The position numbers and the translations under genes were made by a program. From NCBI GenBank assembly GCA_032622095.1, contig CP136068.1, forward strand, positions 6,489,314-6,553,313: DNA of 64,000 bases, in the 5' to 3' direction. Of the stretch, positions 10,987-21,723 are shown piece after piece. The DNA comes from Siphonodentalium dalli. Taxonomy: Eukaryota; Mollusca; Scaphopoda; Gadilida; Siphonodentaliidae. Position 1 is the first letter of the stretch, and every line of letters starts with the position of its first letter. Under the pieces are notes generated by a model that did no database searches, had not been told where the DNA came from, and saw only the letters and a program-made list of their open reading frames with translations.

Positions 10987-11695
10987 CAGTAATGCCCTAA
11001 GTAATCGACTCTTTAACTACAGCAGAATTATGGGTAACTTTTCAGGATTTAGTCGGAAATATGGCGTGTTGCCATTCATCGGAAAGCTCTCGGGGAGAGC
11101 TTTCCGATGAATGGCAACAAGCCATATTTCCGACTATATCCTGAAAAGTTACCCATAATTCTGCTGTAGTTAAAGGAACGGTTGGCCTTGGCGGTGGGTG
11201 TCCTGTGAAAATATTTCCACCCATCAAAAACCGCCACAAACAGAAAGAACATCAAAATGTAGACAGACTTTGTCCGTATATCAATAAGAAATATCGCATA
11301 AACAGTATGTTATTGTCATTTGTTTGACCATTGTTATGTAAACAAAAGCATAAAAAGTTACTTTTCTAATGTTTGTTTATATTATGATGGTAAACATAAA
11401 GAGCGTTCTTTGTTGCTGAATTCCTGATATGGAACTAATAAAGAGCGTTTATATCATTTGTGTGTGATTAGCCAGTGACACTGTGCTGTCTTCTGTAACA
11501 CAATCAGGCTCTTGCTTATGTAAAATATAGTAAGTCTTTATGATAGCATGTTGTTTACGCGACGGTCATGGTATATATGAACGAAACTATGCGTTTTAAT
11601 GTTTGTCTGTTTACGGTGTTTGGAACAAATATGAATATTTTCGACAACTAAGGCCAACCGTGCCTTTAAAGAGTCGATTACTTAGGGCATTACTG
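10987..11695. mobile_element. Tc1/mariner-type MITE with TA flanks, interrupted by a nested foldback
   Basis: Inverted ends CAGTAATGCCCTAAGTAATC (10987 onward and complement ending 11695) are flanked by TA (10985-10986, 11696-11697). After removal of the nested element at 11017-11169 the two inverted ends match over about 45 bases with one mismatch. The right end lies 22 bases before the acceptor of the EGF exon. It has no transposase. Confidence 0.8.
11017..11169. mobile_element. Nested foldback MITE with TTAA target duplication
   Basis: The 153-bp near-perfect palindrome starts CTACAGCAGAATTATGGGTA, with two mismatches in about 74-bp arms. It is flanked by TTAA at 11013-11016 and 11170-11173. 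The uninterrupted right end of the host MITE shows a single TTAA at the same place, so the empty site is visible. TTAA duplication fits the piggyBac superfamily; the autonomous partner is unknown. Confidence 0.85.
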
Positions 11696-11719
11696 TACGT
11701 CAATTACATCCACGTACAG

Positions 11720-11810
11720 GTATACTTCTGCTTGAATGGTGGATCTCTCATCAACAAAGAAACGTGCTCGTGTAGAGCAGGCTCTATCGGTGACCATTGT
11801 GAGCAGATTG
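11720..11810 (+). CDS. PAN–EGF–C-type lectin protein, EGF-like exon
   Basis: The acceptor is CACGTACAG (ends 11719), the donor GTAAGT (11811). It is 91 nt, entering in phase 0 and leaving in phase 1, and encodes 30 residues plus one base. C-LNGG, then T-C-S-C-RAGSIGDH-C is a short four-cysteine EGF-like module of the NGG...CxC..G..G..C type, lacking two cysteines of a canonical six-cysteine EGF. The acceptor has a weak pyrimidine tract because a MITE ends at 11695. Phases agree with the PAN exon before and the lectin exon after, which supports one transcript. Confidence 0.8.
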
Positions 11811-12900
11811 GTAAGTTATGTGCAAATTAATTAAAGAAGCTGATGATCAAACGATATCGAGATCTTTTCGCTAAAACTAACTAATAAATGTGAATATTGT
11901 GCAATACTGTTGCATTTGACTTCCCAACTAGCATGTCGCAAATGCATATTGCTATGCAAATCACAATTACATGTACGCGTGCAGGAATATCCACGCAATA
12001 CCAAATTGAAACATCGCCAGAACGAACCAAATTCAGACCCAATGTCATCGCTATCATATATAACCCTTGGCTGAGATATACATGCTGGCGAATAGTCCAA
12101 CAGAACCATAAACTGATTTACACGTCCTATATCCATACCACATGTTGTTAGATACTAGATGCGGGCGTATATGTTCGCTCCCGGTACGGGTCTACCCGAG
12201 AATTCACATCTTCAACACTATTCTGGATTGAGCTTTAAAGATGATTTTAACATGGGGTGTGTAAATGTCACTCAGAAGGAATGCACTTGATCGAAACGGA
12301 CGGACATAATAATTGATTTAATAAAGTTATAGTATACAGGAAGTATAGTACAATATAATATATAGTATTGGGTTGATTGTGTAGAATGAGGAGCACATAC
12401 TTCTGGTAAGCCTCTATAACTTTGGAGCGGTTTATTATTCATATGAATGGATGTAAACAATAAATGCCAGATGACAGCTATATGAATTGGTAATACACGT
12501 GCAGAATACTTCATATTCATTGGTTGGAAATGTTTCGATAATAAGTTCAATACAATCATATATGGCCGTTTTGTTGACCTTATTATCGAAACATTTACTA
12601 AGGGGTAACTACTCATCAATGAGTATTATGAGTATTTAGTATAGAGGGTTTTAGCGCCTGTGTTATTTCTACGAGCTGCCATGAACTGTTTTGAACATTT
12701 TATAACGCTCGCTTTTGTGTGTTCGTGACAATTTTTCCCATCCAGCGTCCGTAAAGAGCTTTTGGATATTACAACTTTTAGTGGCCGCAGTGACCAACGG
12801 ATTGAATGGACGAAGACGGGTGGACATTAGTAATTGGTCTCAATGGTTTATCATATCGTTGAGATTCGACGAAATGTCTAATTATACTACTATACGGTAT
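11811..12900. other. Intron sequence; one small hairpin
   Basis: No exon or known element was recognised. AATGTTTCGATAATAAG at about 12527-12543 is the inverted complement of a segment at about 12580-12597 with a loop of about 40 bases, perhaps a decayed foldback. Confidence 0.5.
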
Positions 12901-13606
12901 TATTTACCCCATACTCCAATGATCATTTACCCCGTACTCCAATGATCATTTACCCCATACTCCAATGATCATTTACCCCATACTCCAATGATCATTTACC
13001 CCATACTCCAATGATCATTTACCCCATACTCCAATGATCATTTACCCCATACTCCAATAATCATTTACCCCATACTCCAATGATCATCTACCCCATACTC
13101 CAATGATCATCTACCCCATACTCCAATGATCATTTACCCCATACTCCAATGATCATTTACCCCATACTCCAATGATCATTTACCCCATACTCCAATGCTC
13201 ATTTACCCCATACTCCAATGATCATTTACCCCATACTCCAATGATCATTTACCCCATACTCCAATGATCATTTACCCCATACTCCAATGATCATTTACCC
13301 CATACTCCAATGATCATTTACCCCATACTCCAATGATCATTTACCCCATACTCCAATTATCATTTACCCCATACTCCAATGATCATTTATCCCATACTCC
13401 AATGATAATTTACCCCATACTCCAATGATCATTTACCCCATACTCCGATGATCATTTACCCCATACTCCAATGATCATTTACCCCATACTCCAATGATCA
13501 TATACCCCATACTCCAATGATCATTTACCCCATACTCCAATGATCATTTACCCCCCATACTCCAATGATCATTTACCCCATACTCCAATGATCATTTACC
13601 CCATAC
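12901..13606 (+). repeat. 23-bp satellite array, about 30 copies
   Basis: The unit is ATTTACCCCATACTCCAATG plus ATC, with few substitutions and one CC insertion. It lies within the intron between the EGF and first lectin exons. It is preceded by a single copy of the 43-bp unit described next. Confidence 0.95.
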
Positions 13607-14345
13607 TCCAATCTAATTATACTACTATACGGTATTATTTACCCCATACTCCAATCTAATTACACTACTATACGGTATTATTTACCCAATACTCCAATCT
13701 AATTATACTACTATACGGTATTATTTACCCCATACTCCAATCTAATTATACTACTATACGGTATTATTTACCCCATACTCCAATCTAATTATACTACTAT
13801 ACGGTATTATTTAGCCCATACTCCAATCTAATTATACTACTATACGGTATTATTTACCCCATACTCCAATCTAATTATACTACTATACGGTATTATTTAC
13901 CCCATACTCCAATCTAATTATACTACTATACGGTATTATTTACCCCATACTCCAATATAATTATACTACTATACGGTATTATTTACCCCATACTCCAATC
14001 TAATTATACTACTATACAGTATTATTTACCACATACTCCAATCTAATTATACTACTATGCGGTATTATTTACCCCATACTCCAATCTAATTATACTACTA
14101 TACGGTATCATTTACCCCATACTCCAATCTAATTATACTACTATACGGTATTATTTACCCCATACTCCAATCTAATTATACTACTATACGGTATTATTTA
14201 CCCCATACTCCAATCTAATTATACTACTATACGGTATCATTTACCCCATACTCCAATCTAATTATACTACTATACGGTATTATTTACCCCATACTCCAAT
14301 CTAATTATACTACTATACGGTATTATTTACCCCATACTCCAATGA
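13607..14345 (+). repeat. 43-bp satellite array, about 17 copies, sharing a core with the 23-bp array
   Basis: Each unit is CTAATTATACTACTATACGG, then TATT, then the shared core ATTTACCCCATACTCCAAT. The array ends with one 23-bp-type unit. The 43-bp unit looks like the 23-bp unit with GATC replaced by a 24-base insert, so the two arrays probably evolved from one. Confidence 0.95.
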
Positions 14346-14466
14346 TCATTTTACATAAACGTGACTTATAATTGGAATATAAGACTTATTTCCAGTTATT
14401 ATCATGCACGATACATGTAGACTGAATTAAATTATTTGACTTACTTTATGTTTCGTAATACTTGTA

Positions 14467-14483
14467 TGACGTCACCGGAAGTG
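14467..14483 (+). promoter_or_regulatory. Adjacent CRE and ETS sites
   Basis: TGACGTCACCGGAAGTG joins a perfect cAMP-response element (TGACGTCA) to an ETS core (CCGGAAGTG). Such pairs occur in animal core promoters. It lies in the large intron; no transcription start or exon is visible next to it. Confidence 0.3.
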
Positions 14484-16968
14484 CAGAACGACAAATTTCC
14501 GCCTAAACCATAAATATTATAGACTGAAATGCCTACGCAACTTTGTGATAAAATGTTGAGCGAATTATTGTCATCGGTGGATCAACGATTACTCAACACT
14601 GACAAGTCAGGCTAATTATTTGTTTCTGATTTAAGTAGATTAAAATTTAAAAGAACAATAACTGAATTTCCAACACTGTCCATATTAAGCGATGTCATAA
14701 AGGTATTTTAGAACATCATATGATCATCACCCCATTAAAGAGTAAACATTTCACAGACGAGGTGTTAATTCCATGAACAGACAATCCATAAATGAACCAA
14801 ATTAATCACATTATATCAACGGATATTTTCAAATCTTTCGGCAGACCATTGTCGGATACTGTATCGGGAATGTCATTGATTCCCTGTATTTCCGAAGCGG
14901 TCGCTGATAATGGATACATTTATAGTATCCATTCAGATTCGAGAATACTCCCAACAAATATGCATAGCAACACACATCGCGCACCTTTTCCTAACTTAGA
15001 AAACTGATCATTGCTCAATGTTAGTTCATGTCCAGTCAACTTTATTTATGAGGGAAACGTACTATGTTGAGTTGAATAATCGGTGATTCAGCTGGCGAAC
15101 CAGTTCATAAACTGTTTTGTGCTCTAATTTCCGAATATTCAACTGACTATTCAACTGTGATGTCCAACTCGGTTCAATGCACGTTTGACATCCTATTTAG
15201 TATTAATCACTAGGCCCAAAAAGGCCAAGGTGGGTTTGCGCCGGACTAAAATGTTTTCTTACTGAACGTGTTGACAAATTGAATTTTTCATTCACTAATT
15301 TAAACTCCAAATGTCAAGTCGCAAATATATACGTGTATAGTGAAGTAATATTTCAGAGAAATCGCGATAGTTGAGAATATACGAACGTTATTATATATTA
15401 CAAAATGGCCATTGACTAACAAACAAACAACGCCCTCAAGACAAGATTAGCAGAGTGTCTGTGTACTTGATGCTCACGTTAATTTTTCTGTTCGTACTCA
15501 GTGTTATATTTGTTGGGTCGAATGTACATGTATGTTGGCTTGCGTGCGTGCCACTGGGCCATTACTATGTTTTATAATGTTTGCAATCCCTCTTTTACAT
15601 ACAAAAGTCGCATTGGCCGAGTGGAAACCCACGAAAGCCCATATCGCTTCTACGAGAGACCGGAAAGCACACAAGCACACGGGGAAAATGGTCCACAATA
15701 AACCTGATGTATATTACAGTACAACTATAAATACGAAATATAATCTAGATTGGATTGGATTGTTTATTTGCACAAATTAAATACATAATACACAAACATA
15801 ATAATATATCTTTCAAATTTGCACAGGAGCGGCATGGCCAATGCAGGCCGTCTTCCTGCCGCCCCTTATACATAATAGAGAATAAGCAGATGGCGATCAT
15901 ATTGTTGTGTGACAATCGAGATGTTGCATGAGGGTCAGCTGTTGAAATAATGTGTTGTTAAAATTTTGGGGTTGTGTTTTATATATCCAACTTTGTTCGG
16001 GCAGATATGATTAAATAAATGTCTATACAATTATATGTCCATGGATATGTGCCCATAAATGTGCCCATAAATAGATCCATATAAAATAACAATGTTTTGG
16101 ATTCGTGCTCATGTTGTCACGATTGGGCTCCTCTAAGTTTCTCGACTACAGATATAGCGTATAAATTTGCACAACTGCCTCAACGTTGACGTACATGCAT
16201 TGGTACATGCATTGCATTACACAGTAATGTAGGGACTTTCTATAAATAGTGTGTGTTCCTATATGCATTTCATTAGAAACGTGTTATCTCATTGTCGAAT
16301 AATTGGCTAATGAATGCATAACAGTATTTGTCACATATTTGGTTGATATTGCATAATGCTCGGAAACGTTTCTTATGCGTTATTCCGTTCCACCATTCAA
16401 ACTCGGACTGGCAAAGGACAGTTACAAGTTTGAAACATCGTGGTTGTGTATGTCGCATGCTATCGTGTTTTATTATTTAATACGTTTCAGGGTTGAATGA
16501 TCGCTTAACGCTAACGTTATTACTTAATCGATATTTTTGCCAAACGTGCTGTTACCGCCATGTCGAAATTGTGTGCTACTCAATATGTATGATATAAACA
16601 ATATAAATATGAGTGAACCTGCTACCCTCATTGCGCACAATTCGATACCATAATTTGGCTATTCTGACTTCCATTGCAATTGATAATACGTACCTTAATT
16701 GCTATAACTCGACATATAAAATGTAATTTGGTTTGAACCTTTGCTCTCAACAGCACCTATCGTTCTAGTTATAATTTCCCCCATCGCACCATCGTGTTCC
16801 TACATTTGGCATAGCCTCTCAATGGGTAGTCACCCCTTACATAATTCTACATTCAGAGTTTCGACTTGTTTTGAAAACTTCCTAATACGGACAAATAATG
16901 TTGAAGGTAGAAACATACTGGGGTTTAATCAACGTTTGTATCGTTCACGAATTCAGCATGTCCCACAG
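14484..16968. other. Intron sequence with one retroelement tail
   Basis: No exon was recognised. An A-box-like TGGCCGAGTGG at about 15,616 has no B box at the proper distance. The only identifiable repeat is the tail at 15,750-15,890. Confidence 0.4.
15750..15890 (-). mobile_element. 3' tail of a LINE/SINE with ATCCA-type terminal repeat
   Basis: Read on the minus strand, a GC-rich segment (GGGGCGGCAGGAAGACGGCC) leads into AT-rich sequence ending AATAAACAATCCAATCCAAT. A short terminal microsatellite after AATAAA is typical of CR1/L2-group 3' ends. It has no coding part. Confidence 0.5.
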
Positions 16969-17142
16969 ACTACAGACTTAATGTTGCCGCTGGAAAAAAT
17001 ATCTGCTACAAAGTATTGAATGGAACGGCAAGAAATTATACTGCTGCCCAGTCTGCCTGTCAGGCCAACGGAAGTCATCTCATGAGGGTCGATAACATGG
17101 AAACATGGACCATAATGAACACAACGCTTAAGGAATATCAAT
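16969..17142 (+). CDS. PAN–EGF–C-type lectin protein, first lectin-domain exon
   Basis: The acceptor is TCCCACAG (ends 16968), the donor GTAAGT (17143). It is 174 nt, phase 1 to phase 1, 58 codons. It encodes the N-terminal half of a C-type lectin fold: NICYKVLNGT (first Cys), then AAQSACQANGSHLMRVDN, the strongly conserved A..C...g..L..i helix-2 and strand region. Four sequons (NGT, NYT, NGS, NTT) suggest heavy N-glycosylation. A second AG seven bases downstream (16975) would break the frame, so this acceptor is the likely one. The reading frame stays open past the donor to 17,372 as intron read-through, which is not lectin-like. Confidence 0.85.
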
Positions 17143-18180
17143 GTAAGTGGGATTGCTGGATGCTGAAGTATCACACTCAACAATTCATGCATGACACAGC
17201 GTCAGTTGAACGGTTTACTCAATTTGATATGTTTTATTGTATTTTAAGACCAAATGTCGCATATTTTCCTACTTTTTGTCATTTTTCTTTGACTGGAATG
17301 GTCATCAGTTTGCATTTTGCAAACATTACTGGAATGCCACGTTGGAACATTCCATCAGTTGGAGGGCTTTAATTAGTGACTAGTAACAAGCACATAACTA
17401 CTTTTAATAAAATTTTGTATTTGCATTAATACGTACATAAAACTACTGTAACAACAATCAAGTATATACGTGTATACAAGAATCAAGAAAAGAAAAACTG
17501 GTGAATTTTGTGAACAAATATTGCGAACATTTGGTAAAAATTTTACCATCACGATTATAGTAAACAGAAAACAATATTTCCCAGTTTCGTATAGCGTTTT
17601 TTTTAGTTATGTGCCTCCAAAATGTTGAAGTTATCTAATTTGACAGTCGCATGTTCTCCGAATGAGCTAAAATCAATATTATAATTCACTCATTCAGCCT
17701 TCCAACGTCCGAAGTATGATTGAATCGCATATCGGATGGGTTCAATGCCGGGATACTTATTCATAGAAATCGTTTTAATTGAAACATGTTTTTCGAAACG
17801 TAATTGACAACGGATATAACGTTTTAAAAGCAGCCCGTTTATACTATACAGTTTGATTTGCACCCGTGGCTAGTAATGCAATACAGTGTCAATGCTGTGT
17901 ATGTTAACCATGTTAAGATCAACGACGTGTTGGGGGGATTCCCGCGGCTATATTATATTTATACCATAACTGTCTATTATATTGCACGCATAACACATAT
18001 TTTGTAAACTTCATCTGTACACCCGACTCTGGGTACACATCTTCTTACAGTGAGTATACATTTATAGTGTGGGTGTAAATGTTCAAACGTAATTTCATGT
18101 GTTAACGCTTATATCCATAGTAGAATTGCATCATAGTTATCACAAATAGTTCCGATGTCACATTCATTTAAAATTGGAAG
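17143..18180. other. Intron sequence, nothing recognised
   Basis: AT-rich sequence, with short frames only. Confidence 0.5.
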
Positions 18181-19299
18181 ATGTCATGTAGGGCCCTGTG
18201 AATCGGACATTCGGCAACCGAATCGAATCTCGAATCGAATCGGGTGTCCGATGTCGACATCGATTCGAATCCGAATCGAATCGGTACAAGCACTTTGATG
18301 GAGAAAATCATAGCTGATCATCGATATCTTCTAATTATTGTTCACTTATATTTCATAAAAGCTGATACCTTTTTTTAAATGTGAAACAAAGAACCAAGTC
18401 AGAGTTCACAGACAAACGTTTTGTGACTGACATCGTTCTCCACTTTATTTTTTAACGAAAATCGAAACTATATATTACTTAGTATAACATGTGACATATA
18501 ATCATTTGATCACCGACATTGACTGCTATAAAATGAGTAAATACTCAAGATACACTGCTCGACTACTCTAGTGTAGTGTATATATGTAATAGTGTTTATG
18601 ACTATGACTGTATTCTAAGGATTTTAGGACTGATGCACATGCTGTATTACAAACAATGGCATGCACATCAATGCGCATGAACTGCCGCATCAGTACCCGG
18701 CAATCGGCCAACGCGAATATTTGTTTCTGCCAAGTACGATAATCAGAGAAGTGGCGAGTGCAGTACCTGGAATGATACTTGTAATAAGGCATTCCTTTTC
18801 GTGGGAGGTAACTCTATATAACCACAATGTGCATTTTATCCCTGAATTTATAATAATGGATTGCATTACCGTGCTTTCCTTTCCATCGGAAAGCATTTAT
18901 GTGAGGTCACATCTTTACATGTTAAATATATAGGTGGATCATTGGATATTAACAGTATGGGGGAACTAAAATGTATTAAATGCAACTAGCATAATTATGA
19001 CACAAAACACACTTATTATGTTGGCATAGGTATGAATGCACGTTAAGATCGATTATAAGAAACCATTGCTAACACTAACTATATACAATTATATGGGCTG
19101 TAGATGTCTTTACTTTTGACCTGTATATATAGTAATTATAGTCACTTATATATACTACATTTTGGTGTTTTACCCCAGCATTGTCCAAGAACCTCCAGTG
19201 TCACGAGTGTTAGACGTAATGATATCCGCGAAAGAGTGACGGACTCTGATTGAACGTAATCGCTTAACTAGACATAATATAATAAACTCATAATTACAT

Positions 19300-19510
19300 C
19301 ATACTTGGCACCGGAGATTGTTTCTTGTTTCAAGACTAAAATCTATCTTTTTTTAGAAAACTATCTTTTGTCTGGTGTGAGTTTCTTAAATTTTCTTGAT
19401 GTAGCAGACTTGGGGGGTATATTTCCCAAAATAAGATTTATTTTCCTGTTTCAGGAAATAGGTTTTCTTGTTTCAAGATATTTTATCTTATTAAGAAATT
19501 ATTTTTGGCA
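19300..19510. repeat. TTTCTTGTTTCAAGA-type low-complexity repeat
   Basis: Short words TTGTTTC, TTTCAAGA and TTCTTG(A/T)T recur in both orientations within about 200 bases inside the hAT element. The origin is unknown. Confidence 0.4.
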
Positions 19511-19515
19511 GTGTA

Positions 19516-19695
19516 CCCATGCAGAGGGGGCATGGCAAGGGCGGTGTTGCGATTTTCTGGCACAGAAGGCTGGATAGCGCTGTCTCAATACTTGACCTAA
19601 ATGAAGATAGACTATGTGGTATTCAATTACAGTTAGATAACTTGCAGTACATTTATATTATACAGGGCTATCTGCCCTCAACGAACTACAAGTGG
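19516..19695 (+). pseudogene. LINE APE-endonuclease fragment
   Basis: About 60 codons read as the middle of an APE-type nuclease: GKGGVAIFW, then DRLCGIQL, then IIQGYLPSTNY. These match the GGVAI.W ... R..gi.l ... vY.P pattern of LINE endonucleases. Neither catalytic end is present. It is nested in the hAT element at 18,189-19,851. Confidence 0.7.
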
Positions 19696-20011
19696 TACAA
19701 TGCGGCAATAACCCCGTCAATTGAGCTAAACAAATAACACATTTTGTTGTTTGTCCCCATAAACTGGAAATAATAGGCCGATTCGAAAAGAATCGAATCG
19801 AAGAGCCGATGTATACACCGAATCGAATATTCGAAGCTTTGCACGGCCATAATGTTATGCTTTTGATTATATATGAGGAAAATGTTCAATCAAGTGAAGC
19901 ATGTCAACATATCTTGGCGCAAATACACACATAATCGACCTACATTTATAATGTGAAATACGTACACACTGATTATTTTATTCTGAAATAAGCAGATAAT
20001 GGAGTCATATA

Positions 20012-20300
20012 CGTTATTTCGTTTTATGGCGCGATTCACATTGAATACACATGCCAAAAAGCGTACACCTGATAAGTCGTGGGTTGGCTTATTTGTGTCA
20101 GTGTCCGCACATAATCTGCTTATATAGAATCGCCTCCTTATCAGTCGATAACATGACTAAAACGCTCTCCAATTTCAGAAAAGTATCGACTCAAACTGAG
20201 GCGATTCTATGCAGATTATCTACATAAAACAAATTATGTTATAACATGATGAGCGGGTTTTCGGGAAAACAGGCTGCTCCGTTATTTCGCTTTGTTTCGC
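20012..20300 (-). mobile_element. Hairpin MITE family B, copy 1 (core AGAATCGCCTCA)
   Basis: The core is a hairpin, AGAATCGCCTC...GTCGAT / ATCGACTC...GAGGCGATTCT (about 20,128-20,208). Flanks on both sides match, in reverse, those of the copy at 29,849-30,128 (for example CGTTATTTCGTTTT and the CCCGAAAA segment). Confidence 0.75.
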
Positions 20301-20393
20301 GACCACAGTGTAAACACAGGTTACACCTTAAAGCTAAACATCGGAGTAGTTTAATTCATGGAAAAAAATACAAACTAATATTGCCAAAAATGA

Positions 20394-20541
20394 AATACAC
20401 TCATGCATGTAGTAGCCGAGAGTACACAAGTTTCGCCACTCGCGGTATTGTGCTTTCAACCACTCGTCATAAGGCTCGTTGTTAAAACCACAATTCCACT
20501 CATGGTAACAATTTGGTATTCTCGGCTACTATGAGTGTATT
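20394..20541. mobile_element. Foldback element
   Basis: AATACACTCATG...AGTAGCCGAGA on the left is inverted on the right as TCTCGGCTACTATGAGTGTA, followed by TT. It lies between the two inverted family B copies. Confidence 0.65.
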
Positions 20542-20588
20542 CTATATATATTATTTAGCATGTTTCAGTCCGTGTGAATTATAACGTA

Positions 20589-20735
20589 GAGAACATGCTG
20601 TCTGATGTGATATTGGGAAGTTTCAATGCAATTTATCCGTTTACCGGCTCACCACGTGGCTGATCAAACTACATTTCCGCCATTAAAACACGCACAAAAC
20701 GTCAAATAATTAAAGCAGACAGCATAGCATGTTCT
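20589..20735. mobile_element. Foldback element
   Basis: AGAACATGCTGTCTG (20,589-20,603) is inverted as CAGACAGCATAGCATGTTCT (20,716-20,735). The right arm also belongs to the left flank of the next family B copy, so the structures overlap. Confidence 0.5.
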
Positions 20736-20900
20736 CCCGAAATACAGCACATTATATGCTTATAACAGCAATTGTTTTAGGTAGATAAACTGCTTAGAAT
20801 CGCCTCAGTTTAGTCACAGCATCGACTCATAATGAGGCGATTCTAAGCAGATTGAGTCCTATTATTCCTACAAAACTGTTGACGTTTTCATGTGTTGCTT
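20728..20900 (+). mobile_element. Hairpin MITE family B, copy 2
   Basis: The hairpin CTGCTTAGAATCGCCTCAGT ... TGAGGCGATTCTAAGCAG spans about 20,791-20,851, preceded by GTTCTCCCGAAA and TTGTTTTAGGTAGATAA as in copy 3. It is in opposite orientation to copy 1, making 20.0-20.9 kb one large inverted structure. Confidence 0.75.
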
Positions 20901-21447
20901 TATAATATGCAGTGATCTAATCATATACTTGTTTTAGTTTAATGTATTCGTTTCAAAGAGATTATGATGACGGAACTGTTGATTTGATTTATTATAATTT
21001 ACCGTGGTGTCGGCCACTAGATGTATTATTTACGAGTTTAGTCGGGGAGGAAAGCTCACATAGATGACTTATCTCACAGCGAATTGACTACATTACATGT
21101 ACAACCCATGCCCACACAGTAAGAAACTGAGAAATCTGCCATCCACATAACTCAGATTGGTATAACCCGCATTATGTTCTAACATAATTAACGCCAGGTA
21201 CATTCCGCGATGTATCTCGGAAAGATACATAAGTTGTTACTGTATGGTTCCATATGCCATATTGCTGGGGTCAAGGATCAACTAAGGCAGCGTGTTGATC
21301 CGAATAACATAACACGTTGACTGCCGAAACCACCATAGTGTATCCTTTCCTGGTGCACTTGACATATTTAAGAATTGAATGGACAAACATCAGACCCCAC
21401 AAGTAAAGATGAATGAAGCACATTAGATACAAATCAACACCTCACTT

Positions 21448-21525
21448 TGAGATAACTCGTGGTCGGCTCAGAGCAACGTCATCTCATGGTATGTATTACT
21501 GGGTGTCGACTACGAAATATCTCGC
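21448..21525. repeat. Short foldback, GAGATAACTCGT type, copy 1
   Basis: Starts GAGATAACTCGTGGTCG and ends CGACTACGAAATATCTCGC, its imperfect complement. Confidence 0.6.
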
Positions 21526-21638
21526 AACCACAGTTTGTCACGTTGTTCTCATTTATTTGTTTGTCAGATGTTCATGTTGGTTGTTGCAAATCACACTATG
21601 CTAACTGGACCTTCCGTATATTACTTGGATATGTTTAC

Positions 21639-21723
21639 GAGATAACTCGTCAGCTCCGAAGGAATATCGTATCCCGCATGAATATGATGGGCGGCAATGG
21701 GCGCTGACTACAAGTTATCTCGC
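21639..21723. repeat. Short foldback, GAGATAACTCGT type, copy 2
   Basis: Starts GAGATAACTCGTCAGCTC and ends GCGCTGACTACAAGTTATCT plus CGC. It is a second copy of the previous element, about 115 bases downstream in the same intron. Confidence 0.6.

Larger units (their letters stand above)
18189..19851. mobile_element. hAT-type element with 8-bp duplication, non-autonomous
   Basis: The ends are TAGGGCCCTGTGAATCGGAC on the left and, inverted, TATGGCCGTGCAAAGCTTCG on the right, both followed by (ATTCGAATC)-rich sequence. The flanks are ATGTCATG (18181-18188) and ATGTTATG (19852-19859), an 8-bp duplication with one mismatch. Subterminal clusters of CGAATCGAATC are present at both ends. No transposase frame was found; an endonuclease fragment of a LINE is nested inside. 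Confidence 0.7.

Noticed and set aside
12901-14345. CRISPR array
   Set aside because: Contiguous satellite without unique spacers, inside a eukaryotic intron.
15605-15665. tRNA or tRNA-derived SINE (TGGCCGAGTGG A box)
   Set aside because: No B box at the expected spacing and no cloverleaf.
17143-17372. Read-through extension of the lectin exon
   Set aside because: A strong GTAAGT donor at 17,143 and a phase-matched last exon at 22,552 explain the domain; the extension is not lectin-like.
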